A stretch of 64,000 nt of DNA from Paraburkholderia silvatlantica (GTDB lineage Bacteria > Pseudomonadota > Gammaproteobacteria > Burkholderiales > Burkholderiaceae), in assembly GCF_003096715.1 (NCBI RefSeq), contig NZ_QEOL01000006.1, positions 1 through 64,000 on the forward strand, in the 5' to 3' direction. Below, piece after piece: positions 24,187-33,733 of this stretch. Under the pieces are notes generated by a model. It saw nothing but the letters and a program-made list of their open reading frames with translations, made no database searches and was not told where the DNA came from. How positions within the stretch are numbered: the stretch's first letter is position 1; every line of letters begins with the position of its first letter. Position numbers and translations under genes: made by a program.

Positions 24187-25305
24187 ATGTTTTCGCAATC
24201 CGATTTCGTCCACATGGAGCGTGCGCTCGCGCTCGCGCAGCGCGGCCTGTACACGACCGACCCGAACCCGCGCGTGGGCTGCGTGCTGGTGAAGGACGGC
24301 GTGGTGATCGGCGAAGGCTACACGCAGCCGGCTGGCCAGGATCACGCCGAAATCCAGGCGATGAAGGACGCCCGCGCGCGCGGCCACGACCTGCGCGGCG
24401 CGACGGCCTATGTGACGCTCGAGCCGTGCAGCCACTTCGGCCGCACGCCGCCTTGTGCGAATGCGTTGATCGAAGCGAAGGTCGGGCGCGTAATCGCGGC
24501 GATGGAAGACCCGAATCCGCTCGTGTCCGGGCGCGGCCTGTCGATCCTGCGCGACGCCGGGATCGACGTGCGTTGCGGCCTCCTCGCCAACGAGGCGCGC
24601 GAGCTGAACATCGGCTTCGTTTCGCGCATGACGCGCAAGCGCCCATGGGTGCGCATGAAGGTGGCGGCATCGCTCGACGGCCGCACGGGCCTGCCCTCGG
24701 GCGAAAGCCAATGGATCACCGGTGAAGCCGCACGCGCCGACGGTCACGCCTGGCGCGCACGCGCCTCGGCCATCCTGACGGGTATCGGCACGGTGAAGGA
24801 AGACGATCCGCGCATGACCGTGCGCGCCGTCGACACGCCGCGCCAGCCGAGGCGCGTGCTGATCGACAGCCGGCTCGACGCCTCGCCGCTCGCGCAGATC
24901 TTCGTCGGCGCGCCGACGCTCGTGTTCTGCGCGGCACTCGACGCGAGCAACGAAGAACGCGCCGAAGCGCTGCGCGTGCGCGGCGCCGAAATCGTTGCGC
25001 TCGGCAACGAGCAAGGCAAGGTCGATCTGCCGGCCATGCTCGCGGAACTCGCTGCGCGCGGCGTCAACGAACTGCACGTGGAAGCCGGCTACAAGCTCAA
25101 CGGGTCGCTCCTGCGCGAAGGCTGCGTGGACGAACTGCTCGTGTACGTGGCGCCGTCGCTGCTCGGCACGAACTCGCTCGGCATGATCGACATCGCGGCT
25201 CCCGCGACGCTCGACGAGCGCACGCGCCTCGCATTTCATTCCGTCGATCGTCTCGGCAACGACCTGCGCATCCTCGCGCGCGTCGTCACAACGCAAGACG
25301 CCTGA
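24187..25305 (+). CDS. ribD: Bifunctional riboflavin deaminase/reductase RibD
   Basis: 372 aa. The N-terminal deaminase domain (1-~145) has the zinc motif HAE and PCSHFGRTPPC. The C-terminal domain (from about 150; RKRPWVRMKVAASLDGRTGLPSGESQWITG) is the NADPH-dependent reductase. It carries out steps two and three of riboflavin synthesis. Start ATG at 24187 follows GGGAG. It is followed 34 bp later by ribE. Confidence 0.96.
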   Translation: MFSQSDFVHMERALALAQRGLYTTDPNPRVGCVLVKDGVVIGEGYTQPAGQDHAEIQAMKDARARGHDLRGATAYVTLEPCSHFGRTPPCANALIEAKVGRVIAAMEDPNPLVSGRGLSILRDAGIDVRCGLLANEARELNIGFVSRMTRKRPWVRMKVAASLDGRTGLPSGESQWITGEAARADGHAWRARASAILTGIGTVKEDDPRMTVRAVDTPRQPRRVLIDSRLDASPLAQIFVGAPTLVFCAALDASNEERAEALRVRGAEIVALGNEQGKVDLPAMLAELAARGVNELHVEAGYKLNGSLLREGCVDELLVYVAPSLLGTNSLGMIDIAAPATLDERTRLAFHSVDRLGNDLRILARVVTTQDA

Positions 25306-25339
25306 CCTAACTGATGCACTGAACACAAGGAACAGCACG

Positions 25340-25978
25340 ATGTTTACCGGAATCGTCGCGGCAGTGGGCCGCATCGAATCGATCAAACCGCTCGGCACGG
25401 GCGCCGACGCAGGCGTGCGCCTCGCCGTCAACGCAGGCAGCCTGGGCCTCGACGACGTGCAGCTCGGCGACAGCATCGCGATCCAGGGCGCGTGCATGAC
25501 CGTCATCGAGAAGTCGGCAACGGGGTTCGACGTCGACGTGTCGCGCGAAAGCCTGAATCGCACCGTAGGCCTCGCGGCGACGGGCGAAGTGAACCTCGAA
25601 AAGGCACTGCGCGCGAACGACCGCCTCGGCGGCCACATCGTCTCGGGTCACGTGGACGGCCTCGGCACCGTCACGCGCTTCGCACCCGTGGGCGAATCGC
25701 ACGAGTTGCGCATTCTCGCGCCGGCGGACATCGGCCGCTATCTCGCCTACAAGGGCTCGATCACCGTGAACGGCGTGAGCCTCACGGTCAACTCGGTCGA
25801 CGATCGCGCGGACGGCTGTGAATTCTCGATCAACCTGATTCCCCACACCGTTGAAGTCACTACGCTCAAGCATCTTCAGGCCGGCACGAAGGTGAATCTC
25901 GAGATCGATCTGATTGCGCGGTATGTGGAGCGCATGCTCTCGGCCGAAAAGGCAGCGAATTCGGCCGCGCAGCATTAA
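25340..25978 (+). CDS. ribE: Riboflavin synthase alpha subunit
   Basis: 212 aa. Starts MFTGIVAAVGRIESI and has the two lumazine-binding repeats (about 1-97 and 98-200), the second opening GGHIVSGHVDG. It dismutates two 6,7-dimethyl-8-ribityllumazine molecules to riboflavin. An AAGGAA-type ribosome site precedes it. It lies in the ribD-ribE transcript. Confidence 0.96.
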   Translation: MFTGIVAAVGRIESIKPLGTGADAGVRLAVNAGSLGLDDVQLGDSIAIQGACMTVIEKSATGFDVDVSRESLNRTVGLAATGEVNLEKALRANDRLGGHIVSGHVDGLGTVTRFAPVGESHELRILAPADIGRYLAYKGSITVNGVSLTVNSVDDRADGCEFSINLIPHTVEVTTLKHLQAGTKVNLEIDLIARYVERMLSAEKAANSAAQH

Positions 25979-26118
25979 AAGCCGCCGAACCGCCGCAATG
26001 CCTGCCCCGCACGCGCGCAAGCACGCGCGCCGGGGCGCTGATAGAATCTAGCCTTCCCTGCGCGCACGCCATACGGCGTGCCGCGCTCCCATCACCCGAA
26101 TCGAACCAGGAGGCACAG

Positions 26119-26217
26119 TTGGCAACGATTGACACGAGCGCCGCCATGCCGATGGTCCGGGTGATGCTGCACGTTGCGTCGCGTCACGCAACCGTCCCGC
26201 TTCCAGCGCAGCCATAG
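26119..26217 (+). CDS. Possible 32-aa leader ORF (TTG start) before ABC exporter
   Basis: A perfect AGGAGG site (26108-26113) precedes a TTG at 26119 opening 32 codons (MATIDTSAAMPMVRVMLHV...) and ending TAG at 26217. It lies in the 403-bp gap between ribE and the ABC exporter. The strong ribosome site is the only real support. It could be a leader peptide, the remnant start of a lost gene, or chance. No FMN riboswitch is visible in this gap. Confidence 0.3.
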   Translation: MATIDTSAAMPMVRVMLHVASRHATVPLPAQP

Positions 26218-26381
26218 CGCGTCCCGCGCGGCACGTTTCCAGGCGCCGCGCCGTATTCAGCGAATTCGAGGTCAGGCCGTCCGGCTTTGCACGCCAGGAC
26301 GTGCGAAGCCCGTTTTCCGTCTTAACGCTTCATGCTTCCTTCAGGAGAGTCTTCGGGCGTCACGGCCGGAGCATGCTGTCC

Positions 26382-28208
26382 ATGACAGAGCTAAATAACC
26401 AACCCGAATCGGGCGGACAAACGTTCCGCAAGGTCCTCGGCTTCACCTTCCGGCACTGGGCGCGCCAGCCGGCGCGCGTCACGGCCGTTGCGCTCGCCTC
26501 GCTGCTCGGCGCGCTCGCCGACGTGCTCACGCCGCACTATGCCGGCCAGCTCGTCGATGCCCTCACGCACGGCGGCGCAGCCGGCAGCGCCGCCTGGCAT
26601 GCGGCGGTCGCCGCGTTCTGGGCCCTCACGGCGCTCGGGCTCGGCGGCACGCTCATGCGGCAGGCCGCGTACCGCAACATCATCACGCTGACGCTGCGCA
26701 TGATGAGCGAGATCGCCACGCAGGCCTTTCACCGCGTGCAGCGCTTCTCGACGGACTGGCACGCGAACAGCTTCGCCGGCTCCACGGTGCGCAAGATCAC
26801 GCGCGGCATGTGGGCGCTCGACCTGCTCAACGACACGCTGCTCGTCGCCCTCTTCCCGTCGCTCGTCATGCTGGTCGGCTCGACCATCCTGCTCGCCGTG
26901 CAGTGGCATGTGATGGGCCTCGTGGTCGGCCTCGGCTCGGCGGTGTATCTGGCGATCACGATCTCGCTGTCGCTTTTTTACGTCGCACCCTCGGCCCGGC
27001 TCGCGAACCAGTGGGATACGAAGATGGGCGGCGCGCTCGCCGATGCCATCTCGTGCAACGCCGTCGTCAAGGCGTTCGGCGCGGAAACGCGCGAAGAAGC
27101 GCGGCTCGCGCGCGTCGTCACGAAGTGGAGCAGCCGCACGCGGCGCACCTGGCAGCGCGGCACGCTCAACGGCGGCGTGCAGGGCGCGCTGCTCGTGGGC
27201 ATGCAGGCGGCCATTCTCGGCGCGGCGCTGCTGCTTTGGGCACGCGGTCTCGCGAGCGTGGGCGACATCACGTTCGCGCTCACGCTGTTCTTCCTGCTCA
27301 AGGGTTATCTGCGCGACGTGGGCATGCACGTGCGCAACCTGCAGCGCTCGGTCAACGACATGGAAGAACTCGTCGCGCTCGACGCGGCGCCGCTCGGCAT
27401 CGAGGACGAGCGCGATGCGCCGCCCATCGTGATCGATCAGGGCGATATCCGCTTCGAGAACATGACGTTCCGCTATGACGCGGACACGAGGCCGCTCTAC
27501 GAGAACCTCACGCTGCGTATCGCGCCGGGCGAGCGCGTGGGCCTCGTCGGCCATTCGGGCTCCGGCAAAACCACGCTGATCAAGCTGATCCAGCGCCTGT
27601 ACGACGTTTCCGGCGGGCGCATCACGATCGACGGCCAGGACATCGCGCGCGTGCAGCAGGCGTCGCTGCGCTCGCAGATCGCCATCGTGCAGCAGGAGCC
27701 GGTGCTGTTCCACCGCTCGCTTGCCGAGAACATCGCTTATGCCCGGCCCGGCGCCACGCACGCCGAAATCGAGCGCGCTGCGAAGCTTGCGAGCGCCCAC
27801 GACTTCATCGCGGCGCTGCCGCACGGCTACGACACGCTCGTGGGCGAACGCGGCGTGAAGCTCTCGGGCGGCGAGCGCCAGCGCGTGGCGATCGCGCGCG
27901 CGTTTCTCGCGAATGCACCGATCCTGATTTTCGACGAAGCGACCTCGAGCCTCGACAGCGAAAGCGAAGTGCTGATCCAGCAGGCCATGGAGCGGCTCAT
28001 GGAGGGCCGCACGACCGTGGTCGTCGCGCACCGGCTCTCGACCGTGCGCGCGCTCGACCGGCTGCTGGTGCTCGAGCGCGGACGCGTGGCGGAAGAAGGC
28101 ACGCACGACGCGCTCGTGCGCCGCGAAAACGGCCTGTACCGGCGCCTGTTCGAGCGCCAGGCGCTGGAACTGACGAAGGGGCTCGCCGACGACGTGGTCC
28201 TGCGCTGA
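26382..28208 (+). CDS. ABC exporter half-transporter (fused TM and ATPase)
   Basis: 608 aa. About six transmembrane helices (residues ~25-320), then a nucleotide-binding domain with Walker [11 protein letters not shown], signature [15 protein letters not shown] and Walker [14 protein letters not shown]. This is an MsbA/LmrA-type exporter that works as a homodimer. The ATG at 26382 has GGAG ten bases upstream; an ATG at 26373 would be too close to it. Set between ribE and ribB, but a link to flavin export is only positional. Substrate unknown. Confidence 0.9.
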   Translation: MTELNNQPESGGQTFRKVLGFTFRHWARQPARVTAVALASLLGALADVLTPHYAGQLVDALTHGGAAGSAAWHAAVAAFWALTALGLGGTLMRQAAYRNIITLTLRMMSEIATQAFHRVQRFSTDWHANSFAGSTVRKITRGMWALDLLNDTLLVALFPSLVMLVGSTILLAVQWHVMGLVVGLGSAVYLAITISLSLFYVAPSARLANQWDTKMGGALADAISCNAVVKAFGAETREEARLARVVTKWSSRTRRTWQRGTLNGGVQGALLVGMQAAILGAALLLWARGLASVGDITFALTLFFLLKGYLRDVGMHVRNLQRSVNDMEELVALDAAPLGIEDERDAPPIVIDQGDIRFENMTFRYDADTRPLYENLTLRIAPGERVGLVGHSGSGKTTLIKLIQRLYDVSGGRITIDGQDIARVQQASLRSQIAIVQQEPVLFHRSLAENIAYARPGATHAEIERAAKLASAHDFIAALPHGYDTLVGERGVKLSGGERQRVAIARAFLANAPILIFDEATSSLDSESEVLIQQAMERLMEGRTTVVVAHRLSTVRALDRLLVLERGRVAEEGTHDALVRRENGLYRRLFERQALELTKGLADDVVLR

Positions 28209-28332
28209 AGCGGCACGCCGCGAGCGCCATCGGCGCAAAAGGCGCTGCGTCCTCCCGCGTTCTGGGCGACGCGCCCGCCCGCGTGGCGTAAAATGTGGCC
28301 TTTCCAGCCAGAATCGCAGCCAGAATCCCAAC

Positions 28333-29499
28333 ATGACGCTCGCCTCCACCCCTGAGATCATCGCCGAGCTCAAAGCCGGCAAGATGGTCATCCTCGTCGA
28401 CGAAGAAGACCGGGAAAACGAGGGCGACCTCGTCATCGCTGCGGAGTTCGTCACGCCTGAGGCCATCAATTTCATGGCGAAGTACGGCCGCGGGCTGATC
28501 TGCCTCACGCTCACCCAGGAGCGCTGCAAGCTGCTCAACCTGCCGCTCATGACCTACCGCAACGGCACGCAGTACGGCACGGCGTTCACGGTCAGCATCG
28601 AGGCCGCCGAAGGCGTCACGACCGGCATTTCCGCCGCCGACCGCGCCCGCACGATCCAGGCGGCCGTCGCGCACGACGCGCGCGCCGAGCACATCGTGCA
28701 GCCCGGCCACGTGTTCCCGATCATGGCGCAGCCAGGCGGCGTGCTCGTGCGTGCAGGCCACACCGAAGCAGGCTGCGACTTCACGGCGCTTGCCGGCCTC
28801 ACGCCGGCCTCGGTGATCTGCGAAGTCATCAAGGACGACGGCACGATGGCACGCCTGCCCGACCTCATCGAGTTCGCGCAGGAGCACGGCCTGAAGGTCG
28901 GCACCATCGCGGACCTGATCCACTACCGCAGCCGCACCGAATCGATCGTCGAGCGCGTGGCCGAACGCACCATGCAAACCGCCCACGGCCCGTTCCGCGC
29001 GGTCATGTACGTCGATCACCCCACGCGCACGCCGCACATCGCCCTCGTGCGCGGCACGCCGAAGCCCGACGTCGATACGCCCGTGCGCGTGCACGAGCCG
29101 CTCTCGGTGCTGGATCTGCTCGAAACGGGTTCGTCCACGCACTCGTGGACGCTCGACGCCGCCATGCGCGAGATCGCCTCGCGCGACGTCGGCGTGATCG
29201 TCATGCTCAACTGCGGCGAACCCAAGGAACACCTGATCGACGTCTTCAAGGCGTTCGACCAGAAAGAACGCGCGGAAGCGCTCTCGCGCCGGCCGGTGGA
29301 CTTCAAGACCTACGGCATCGGCGCGCAGATCCTGCGCGAACTCGGCGTGGGCCGCATGCAGGTGCTCTCGAAGCCGCGCCGCCTCGGCAGCATGTCGGGC
29401 TACGGTCTCGAGGTCACCGGCTTCGTGCCGATGCCCGGCGGCAGCGCGCAAGCGCCCTGCCCGCCGGATGCCGCCGACCCTGCCTCGTCGCGCGCCTGA
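28333..29499 (+). CDS. ribB: 3,4-dihydroxy-2-butanone-4-phosphate synthase with degenerate GTP cyclohydrolase II domain
   Basis: 388 aa. The N-terminal domain (1-~205) has [12 protein letters not shown] and [10 protein letters not shown], the DHBP synthase active site. The C-terminal ~170 residues align with GTP cyclohydrolase II, but the zinc motif with three cysteines (CxTGDxxxSxRCDCG) is replaced by [20 protein letters not shown], with no cysteines. The second activity is therefore probably lost. This matches the RibBX type known from other proteobacteria, where a separate ribA supplies the cyclohydrolase. Confidence 0.93.
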   Translation: MTLASTPEIIAELKAGKMVILVDEEDRENEGDLVIAAEFVTPEAINFMAKYGRGLICLTLTQERCKLLNLPLMTYRNGTQYGTAFTVSIEAAEGVTTGISAADRARTIQAAVAHDARAEHIVQPGHVFPIMAQPGGVLVRAGHTEAGCDFTALAGLTPASVICEVIKDDGTMARLPDLIEFAQEHGLKVGTIADLIHYRSRTESIVERVAERTMQTAHGPFRAVMYVDHPTRTPHIALVRGTPKPDVDTPVRVHEPLSVLDLLETGSSTHSWTLDAAMREIASRDVGVIVMLNCGEPKEHLIDVFKAFDQKERAEALSRRPVDFKTYGIGAQILRELGVGRMQVLSKPRRLGSMSGYGLEVTGFVPMPGGSAQAPCPPDAADPASSRA

Positions 29500-29556
29500 A
29501 GTCGCATCGCGCTCTTTTCACGCGTCACCACGCTCAACCGAACTTACGGACACCAC

Positions 29557-30072
29557 ATGGAAATCGGACAATACCAACCGAACCTCGACGGCGACGGACT
29601 GCGCATCGGCATCGTCCAGTCGCGCTTTAACGAACCCGTCTGCAACGGCCTCGCCGACGCCTGCATCGAAGAACTCGAACGCCTCGGCGTGACGGGCGAA
29701 GACGTGCTGCTCGTCACCGTTCCGGGCGCACTCGAAATCCCGCTCGCGCTGCAAAAGCTCGCCGAAAGCGGCCAGTTCGACGCCCTGATCGCGCTCGGCG
29801 CGGTCGTGCGCGGCGAGACGTACCACTTCGAACTCGTCTCGAACGAAAGCGGCGCGGGCATCTCGCGCGTTTCGCTCGACTTCAACGTGCCCATCGCGAA
29901 CGCCGTACTCACCACCGAGAACGACGAGCAGGCCGTGGCCCGCATGACCGAGAAGGGTCGTGACGCCGCGCGCGTCGCCGTGGAAATGGCGAACCTGACG
30001 GTGGCGCTGGAGCAGCTCGACGGCGGCGACGACGAAGAAGAAGACGAGGAAGACGAAGAGGAGCAGCAATGA
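29557..30072 (+). CDS. ribH: 6,7-dimethyl-8-ribityllumazine synthase
   Basis: 171 aa. [28 protein letters not shown] and the catalytic histidine in [12 protein letters not shown] are typical. It joins the RibB product to the RibD/phosphatase product. The C-terminus ends in an acidic tail (residues about 157-171, mostly Glu and Asp, closing in QQ) that is absent from E. coli RibH. The stop overlaps the nusB start (ATGA), so the two are coupled. Confidence 0.96.
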   Translation: MEIGQYQPNLDGDGLRIGIVQSRFNEPVCNGLADACIEELERLGVTGEDVLLVTVPGALEIPLALQKLAESGQFDALIALGAVVRGETYHFELVSNESGAGISRVSLDFNVPIANAVLTTENDEQAVARMTEKGRDAARVAVEMANLTVALEQLDGGDDEEEDEEDEEEQQ

Positions 30073-30503
30073 AGAGCGCGCGCCGCCGCTCCCGCGAACT
30101 GGCCACGCAGGGGTTGTATCAGTGGCTGCTGTCGGGTGTGCCCGCCGGCGAGATCGACGCGCAACTGCGCGGTTCGCAGGGCTACGACAAGGCCGATCAC
30201 GAGCATCTGGACGCGATCCTGCACGGCGTCATCCGCGAGTCGGACGAACTGTCCGCCGCCATCACGCCGTGCCTCGACCGTCCGATCGAGCAGCTTTCGC
30301 CCGTCGAACGCGCGGTGCTGCTCGTCGCGACCTACGAGTTCAAGCATCACGTCGACATTCCGTACCGCGTCGTGATCAACGAGGCGGTCGAGCTCACGAA
30401 GACCTTCGGCGGCTCGGACGGCTACAAGTACGTGAACGGCGTGCTCGACAAGCTCGCGGCGCAACTGCGCGCCGCCGAAGCGCAAAACGCCCGCAAGTCG
30501 TAA
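30069..30503 (+). CDS. nusB: Transcription antitermination factor NusB
   Basis: 144 aa all-helical protein opening [20 protein letters not shown], with the arginine-rich N-terminus that binds boxA RNA and the C-terminal [18 protein letters not shown] motif. With NusE it binds rRNA leader boxA and supports antitermination. The ribH-nusB pairing is common in proteobacteria; here the genes overlap by 4 bp. Confidence 0.96.
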   Translation: MKSARRRSRELATQGLYQWLLSGVPAGEIDAQLRGSQGYDKADHEHLDAILHGVIRESDELSAAITPCLDRPIEQLSPVERAVLLVATYEFKHHVDIPYRVVINEAVELTKTFGGSDGYKYVNGVLDKLAAQLRAAEAQNARKS

Positions 30504-30587
30504 GAACGCGAGCCGCCGGGGCAAGCGGGTGCGTCTGAGCGCCCCGCCCCGCGCGCCGCGTGATCTGTCAGCACTGGAAAGACCCGC

Positions 30588-31781
30588 ATGAACACCGTTG
30601 CCGAACCGCTGCTGCGGCTAGCCGCGCGCGTCGACGAGATCCAGCCTTTCTACGTCATGGAACTGGCGAAGGAAGCCGCGAAGCTCGAGCGTGCTGGACG
30701 CGACATCATCCACATGGGGATCGGCGAGCCGGACTTCACGGCACCCGAGCCCGTCGTCGAGGCCGCCGCCGCCGCGCTGCGCCGCGGCGTCACCCAATAC
30801 ACGAGCGCGCTCGGCATCCACGCGCTGCGCGAGGCGATCGCCGAGCACTATCAGCACGCGTACGGCCTCGCGGTCGACCCCGCGCGCATCGTCGTGACGG
30901 CCGGCGCCTCGGCGGCGCTCCTGCTCGCCTGCACCGCGCTCGTCGACCGCGACGACGAAGTGCTGATGCCCGACCCCTGCTATCCGTGCAACCGCCACTT
31001 CGTGGCCGCCGCGGAAGGCAAGCCGGTGCTCGTGCCGAGCGGCCCGCAAGCGCGCTTCCAGCTCACCGCCGCCGATGTCGAGCGCCTGTGGTCGCCGCGC
31101 ACGCGCGGCGTGCTGCTCGCCTCGCCGTCGAACCCCACCGGCACCTCGATCGAACCCGACGAACTCAGGCGCATCGTGCAAAGCGTGCGCGCGCGCGGCG
31201 GCTTCACGATCGTCGACGAAATCTATCAGGGCCTGTCGTACGACACGCCGCCCGTCTCCGCGCTGTCGTTCGGCGACGACGTGGTGACCGTCAACAGCTT
31301 CTCGAAGTACTTCAACATGACCGGCTGGCGATTGGGCTGGCTCGTGGTGCCGCCCTCGCTGGTTGGCGCCTTTGAAAAGCTCGCGCAGAACCTGTTCATC
31401 TGCGCGTCGGCGCTCGCGCAGCATGCTGCGCTCGCCTGCTTCGAGCCGGACACGCTCGAGCTCTACGAAGGCCGGCGGCTCGAATTCAAGCGCCGCCGCG
31501 ACTTCATCGCGCCGGCGCTCGAGTCGCTCGGCTTCACGGTGCCGGTGATGCCCGACGGCGCGTTCTACGTCTATGCCGACTGCTCGAACGTCGCGCACCC
31601 CTGCGCCGGCGACAGCGACGCGCTCACCCGCGCAATGCTGCACGACGCGGGCACGGTGATGGTGCCCGGCATGGACTTCGGCGTCGCCGCGCCGCACCAG
31701 TACGTGCGGCTCTCGTATGCCACGGCGTACGAGCGCCTGGAGGAAGCCGTCGACCGGCTGCATGGGCTCTTCGGACGCTGA
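30588..31781 (+). CDS. PLP-dependent class I/II aminotransferase
   Basis: 397 aa. Fold-type I motifs: IGEPDFTAPEPV, SPSNPTGT, IVDEIYQGLSYD and the PLP lysine in NSFSKYFNMTGWRLGW. It resembles the AspC/AlaT-like group acting on alanine, aspartate or aromatic acids. Substrate not determined by sequence. It ends at a strong terminator. Confidence 0.9.
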   Translation: MNTVAEPLLRLAARVDEIQPFYVMELAKEAAKLERAGRDIIHMGIGEPDFTAPEPVVEAAAAALRRGVTQYTSALGIHALREAIAEHYQHAYGLAVDPARIVVTAGASAALLLACTALVDRDDEVLMPDPCYPCNRHFVAAAEGKPVLVPSGPQARFQLTAADVERLWSPRTRGVLLASPSNPTGTSIEPDELRRIVQSVRARGGFTIVDEIYQGLSYDTPPVSALSFGDDVVTVNSFSKYFNMTGWRLGWLVVPPSLVGAFEKLAQNLFICASALAQHAALACFEPDTLELYEGRRLEFKRRRDFIAPALESLGFTVPVMPDGAFYVYADCSNVAHPCAGDSDALTRAMLHDAGTVMVPGMDFGVAAPHQYVRLSYATAYERLEEAVDRLHGLFGR

Positions 31782-31802
31782 TCCGCAGTGGGCGGGAAAT
31801 AG

Positions 31803-31828
31803 AAAAAGGCACCCGAGGGTGCCTTTTT
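31803..31828. terminator. Bidirectional intrinsic terminator
   Basis: A5, then GGCACCC-GA-GGGTGCC, then T5. A compact perfect hairpin between the convergent aminotransferase and transglycosylase genes. Confidence 0.9.
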
Positions 31829-31856
31829 CGTTTTGTCCGGTCTTTTAGCCCGATAC

Positions 31857-33080
31857 TCAGGCGCCCAATTCGGACGAACCGTGCTTCTGGACCGTCGTGC
31901 TGGTGCTGGCGTCGTCCTGAGCGGAACCGCTGCTCGCGGACGACGACTTCTCGACGATCGCGTGGGCGTTGTCGAGCGTCACGTGCACGCGCTTCTCGCC
32001 GTTGATGCTCGCCACCTTCTGCGGCGCAGGCGTGCTGGCCGTGGTGGTGACGGGCGCCTGCGGTGCGTTGATCGGCACGTTGCGGCCGCGTGCGACGTCG
32101 CGCAAACGCCCGCGCTCGGCCATCACCTTGGCGCCGTAGCCACCGTCGTCGGGCGAACTCGATCCGACGTAGAGACGCAGGCCGCCCGGCAGCGAACCGC
32201 CGCGCGCGATGCAATCCTTGAGCACCAGCGCACCGACCTTGATGTTCGCGAGCGGATCGAGCGCCGCGCGCTGACCGCCGAAGTACTGGAACTTGTCCGA
32301 GTGCACCTTCGACATGACCTGCATCAGGCCTTGCGCGCCCACGCCGCTTTCGGCGTACGGGTTGAAGCCCGATTCGATCGCCATCACGGCGAGCAGCAGC
32401 AGCGGATCGAGCCCCACTTCACGGCCGGTGTCGAACGCCGCTTTCACGAGTTCGCCGACAGGCTCCTGCGCCACACGGTAGCGGCGCGCCAGATAGGTGG
32501 CGACGAGCGCCTGTTCGCGTGCCGAGACGAGCACACGGTCGTCGCGTGCGTCGGGCGTGACGCGCTGGGGCGGAATCATGCGCGCCAGCGAGCCGACGCT
32601 GGTCGGCAGGGCACGCGGATCGAGGCCGTTGAGCGTCACGGCGTCGAGCGTGGCGATGCCGCCGTTCGACACCGAGTTCGCAACCTTCGCGACCGTGCCG
32701 CCAGAGCCCGCGGGCGAAATGCCCGTGGCGCCGGCAGGGCCGGCCGCACCGGCATCCGGTGCGAGGGCCGTGGGCAGCATCGCGCCGTCGGCGTTGCCGT
32801 CGTTGTTCATTACACCGGGGGGCGCGAACGAGGGCAGCGGGTTGCCTTGCAGCAGACGTGCCGGGCCGGCCTGCACCGCCGCCGAGACGAACGGCATCAC
32901 GCGGGCGGCAAGCGTGCCACGCAACGTGGGCATGAGCCAGACGGCAACAGCGAACAGAACGGCACAGCCGCCAACAATGCTGAACAGGTGATGGCTAAGG
33001 CGCGTGCCGCGACGCAGCAGCGCACGCAGGCCAAGCGCTACACGCTCGTCGGCGCGCCACCACGATAACCAGGTATTCAT
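31857..33080 (-). CDS. Lytic transglycosylase (SLT domain), membrane-anchored
   Basis: 407 aa. One N-terminal membrane segment (about residues 32-52, HLFSIVGGCAVLFAVAVWLM), a long low-complexity linker, then an SLT domain (about residues 190-320) with the catalytic glutamate in AVMAIESGFNPYAESGVGAQGLMQV. It should cleave peptidoglycan glycan strands in the periplasm. The C-terminal ~70 residues are Ser/Thr/Ala-rich. A GGGAG site precedes ATG 33080. Confidence 0.88.
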   Translation of the reverse strand: MNTWLSWWRADERVALGLRALLRRGTRLSHHLFSIVGGCAVLFAVAVWLMPTLRGTLAARVMPFVSAAVQAGPARLLQGNPLPSFAPPGVMNNDGNADGAMLPTALAPDAGAAGPAGATGISPAGSGGTVAKVANSVSNGGIATLDAVTLNGLDPRALPTSVGSLARMIPPQRVTPDARDDRVLVSAREQALVATYLARRYRVAQEPVGELVKAAFDTGREVGLDPLLLLAVMAIESGFNPYAESGVGAQGLMQVMSKVHSDKFQYFGGQRAALDPLANIKVGALVLKDCIARGGSLPGGLRLYVGSSSPDDGGYGAKVMAERGRLRDVARGRNVPINAPQAPVTTTASTPAPQKVASINGEKRVHVTLDNAHAIVEKSSSASSGSAQDDASTSTTVQKHGSSELGA

Positions 33081-33733
33081 CTACAGATCTCCCATGTTGC
33101 ATGATCCGGCTCAGGGGTCGGCACGAGGCAGACAGCCAATCGCAGGATCAAGACACCGCGCGCCCTGGCTGGTGCGACAGCGGTGTCGGGAAAACGGCAA
33201 GTTCGCCGTGGGTGGAACTCCTTTGGGGCAACAGGCACGCAATGTGCGCGCCGGGAGTTCTCACGCGAAAAGCCAGCGCGTAGGGGCGCTGACGAGGACA
33301 ACCAATCTAGACCGTATGCAAGCCGTGCAGGGGTTCGGCAAAACGGCGACGCGTTGCGTCTGAAGGACCGGGAAGGTGGTTAAAAATTTCAAACCCTGCA
33401 ACCAGTGTGGACGGATTCTAGCAGCCTGTTATAGATCGTCAATACTATAGATTGTCAAATCTATAACTAATTGTAATGATGAACACCGTTCAATCCGCCG
33501 AAAACCACGTGCCAAGTGCCTCTGCGGCTTGTTATGCGGATTGGCTGCCAGCGTGTGCCAACCAACACAGGTAAAATCGACAATCGTTACGCCGCGTTTC
33601 GTCCGGCTTCGGGCGCCGGCCGCGGACTACAACTGCCCTGCAACCGTCGCGCCGTCGTCCAACCCGGCCCCGAGCCGGCCGCGCGAGCCGGCCAGCGGGG
33701 CTGCTCACAGCGTTGCCAAAGACTGGCCCCCCA
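33081..33733. other. 653-bp divergent gap between transglycosylase and ubiD
   Basis: No credible gene is seen. Short open frames reading toward the transglycosylase have no family resemblance. The notable content is an AT-rich patch (about 33390-33490) carrying an inverted-repeat cluster, listed separately. Promoters for both flanking genes should lie here. Confidence 0.5.
33428..33467. promoter_or_regulatory. Operator-like inverted repeats in AT-rich patch
   Basis: GTTATAGAT (33428-33436) and ATCTATAAC (33459-33467) are exact reverse complements. A further TATAGAT at 33446-33452 forms a tighter palindrome with the right copy (TATAGAT-TGTCAA-ATCTATA). GTCAA occurs after both left copies. The layout suggests cooperative binding of a dimeric regulator. 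The protein is unknown. Confidence 0.5.

Noticed and set aside
25979..28332. An FMN riboswitch near the riboflavin genes
   Set aside because: I looked in the gaps before the ABC exporter and before ribB for the conserved RFN segments and did not find them.
33077..33301. A 74-aa minus-strand gene overlapping the transglycosylase start
   Set aside because: It has the ATGA overlap but no ribosome site or recognisable product, and the transglycosylase has its own GGGAG site.
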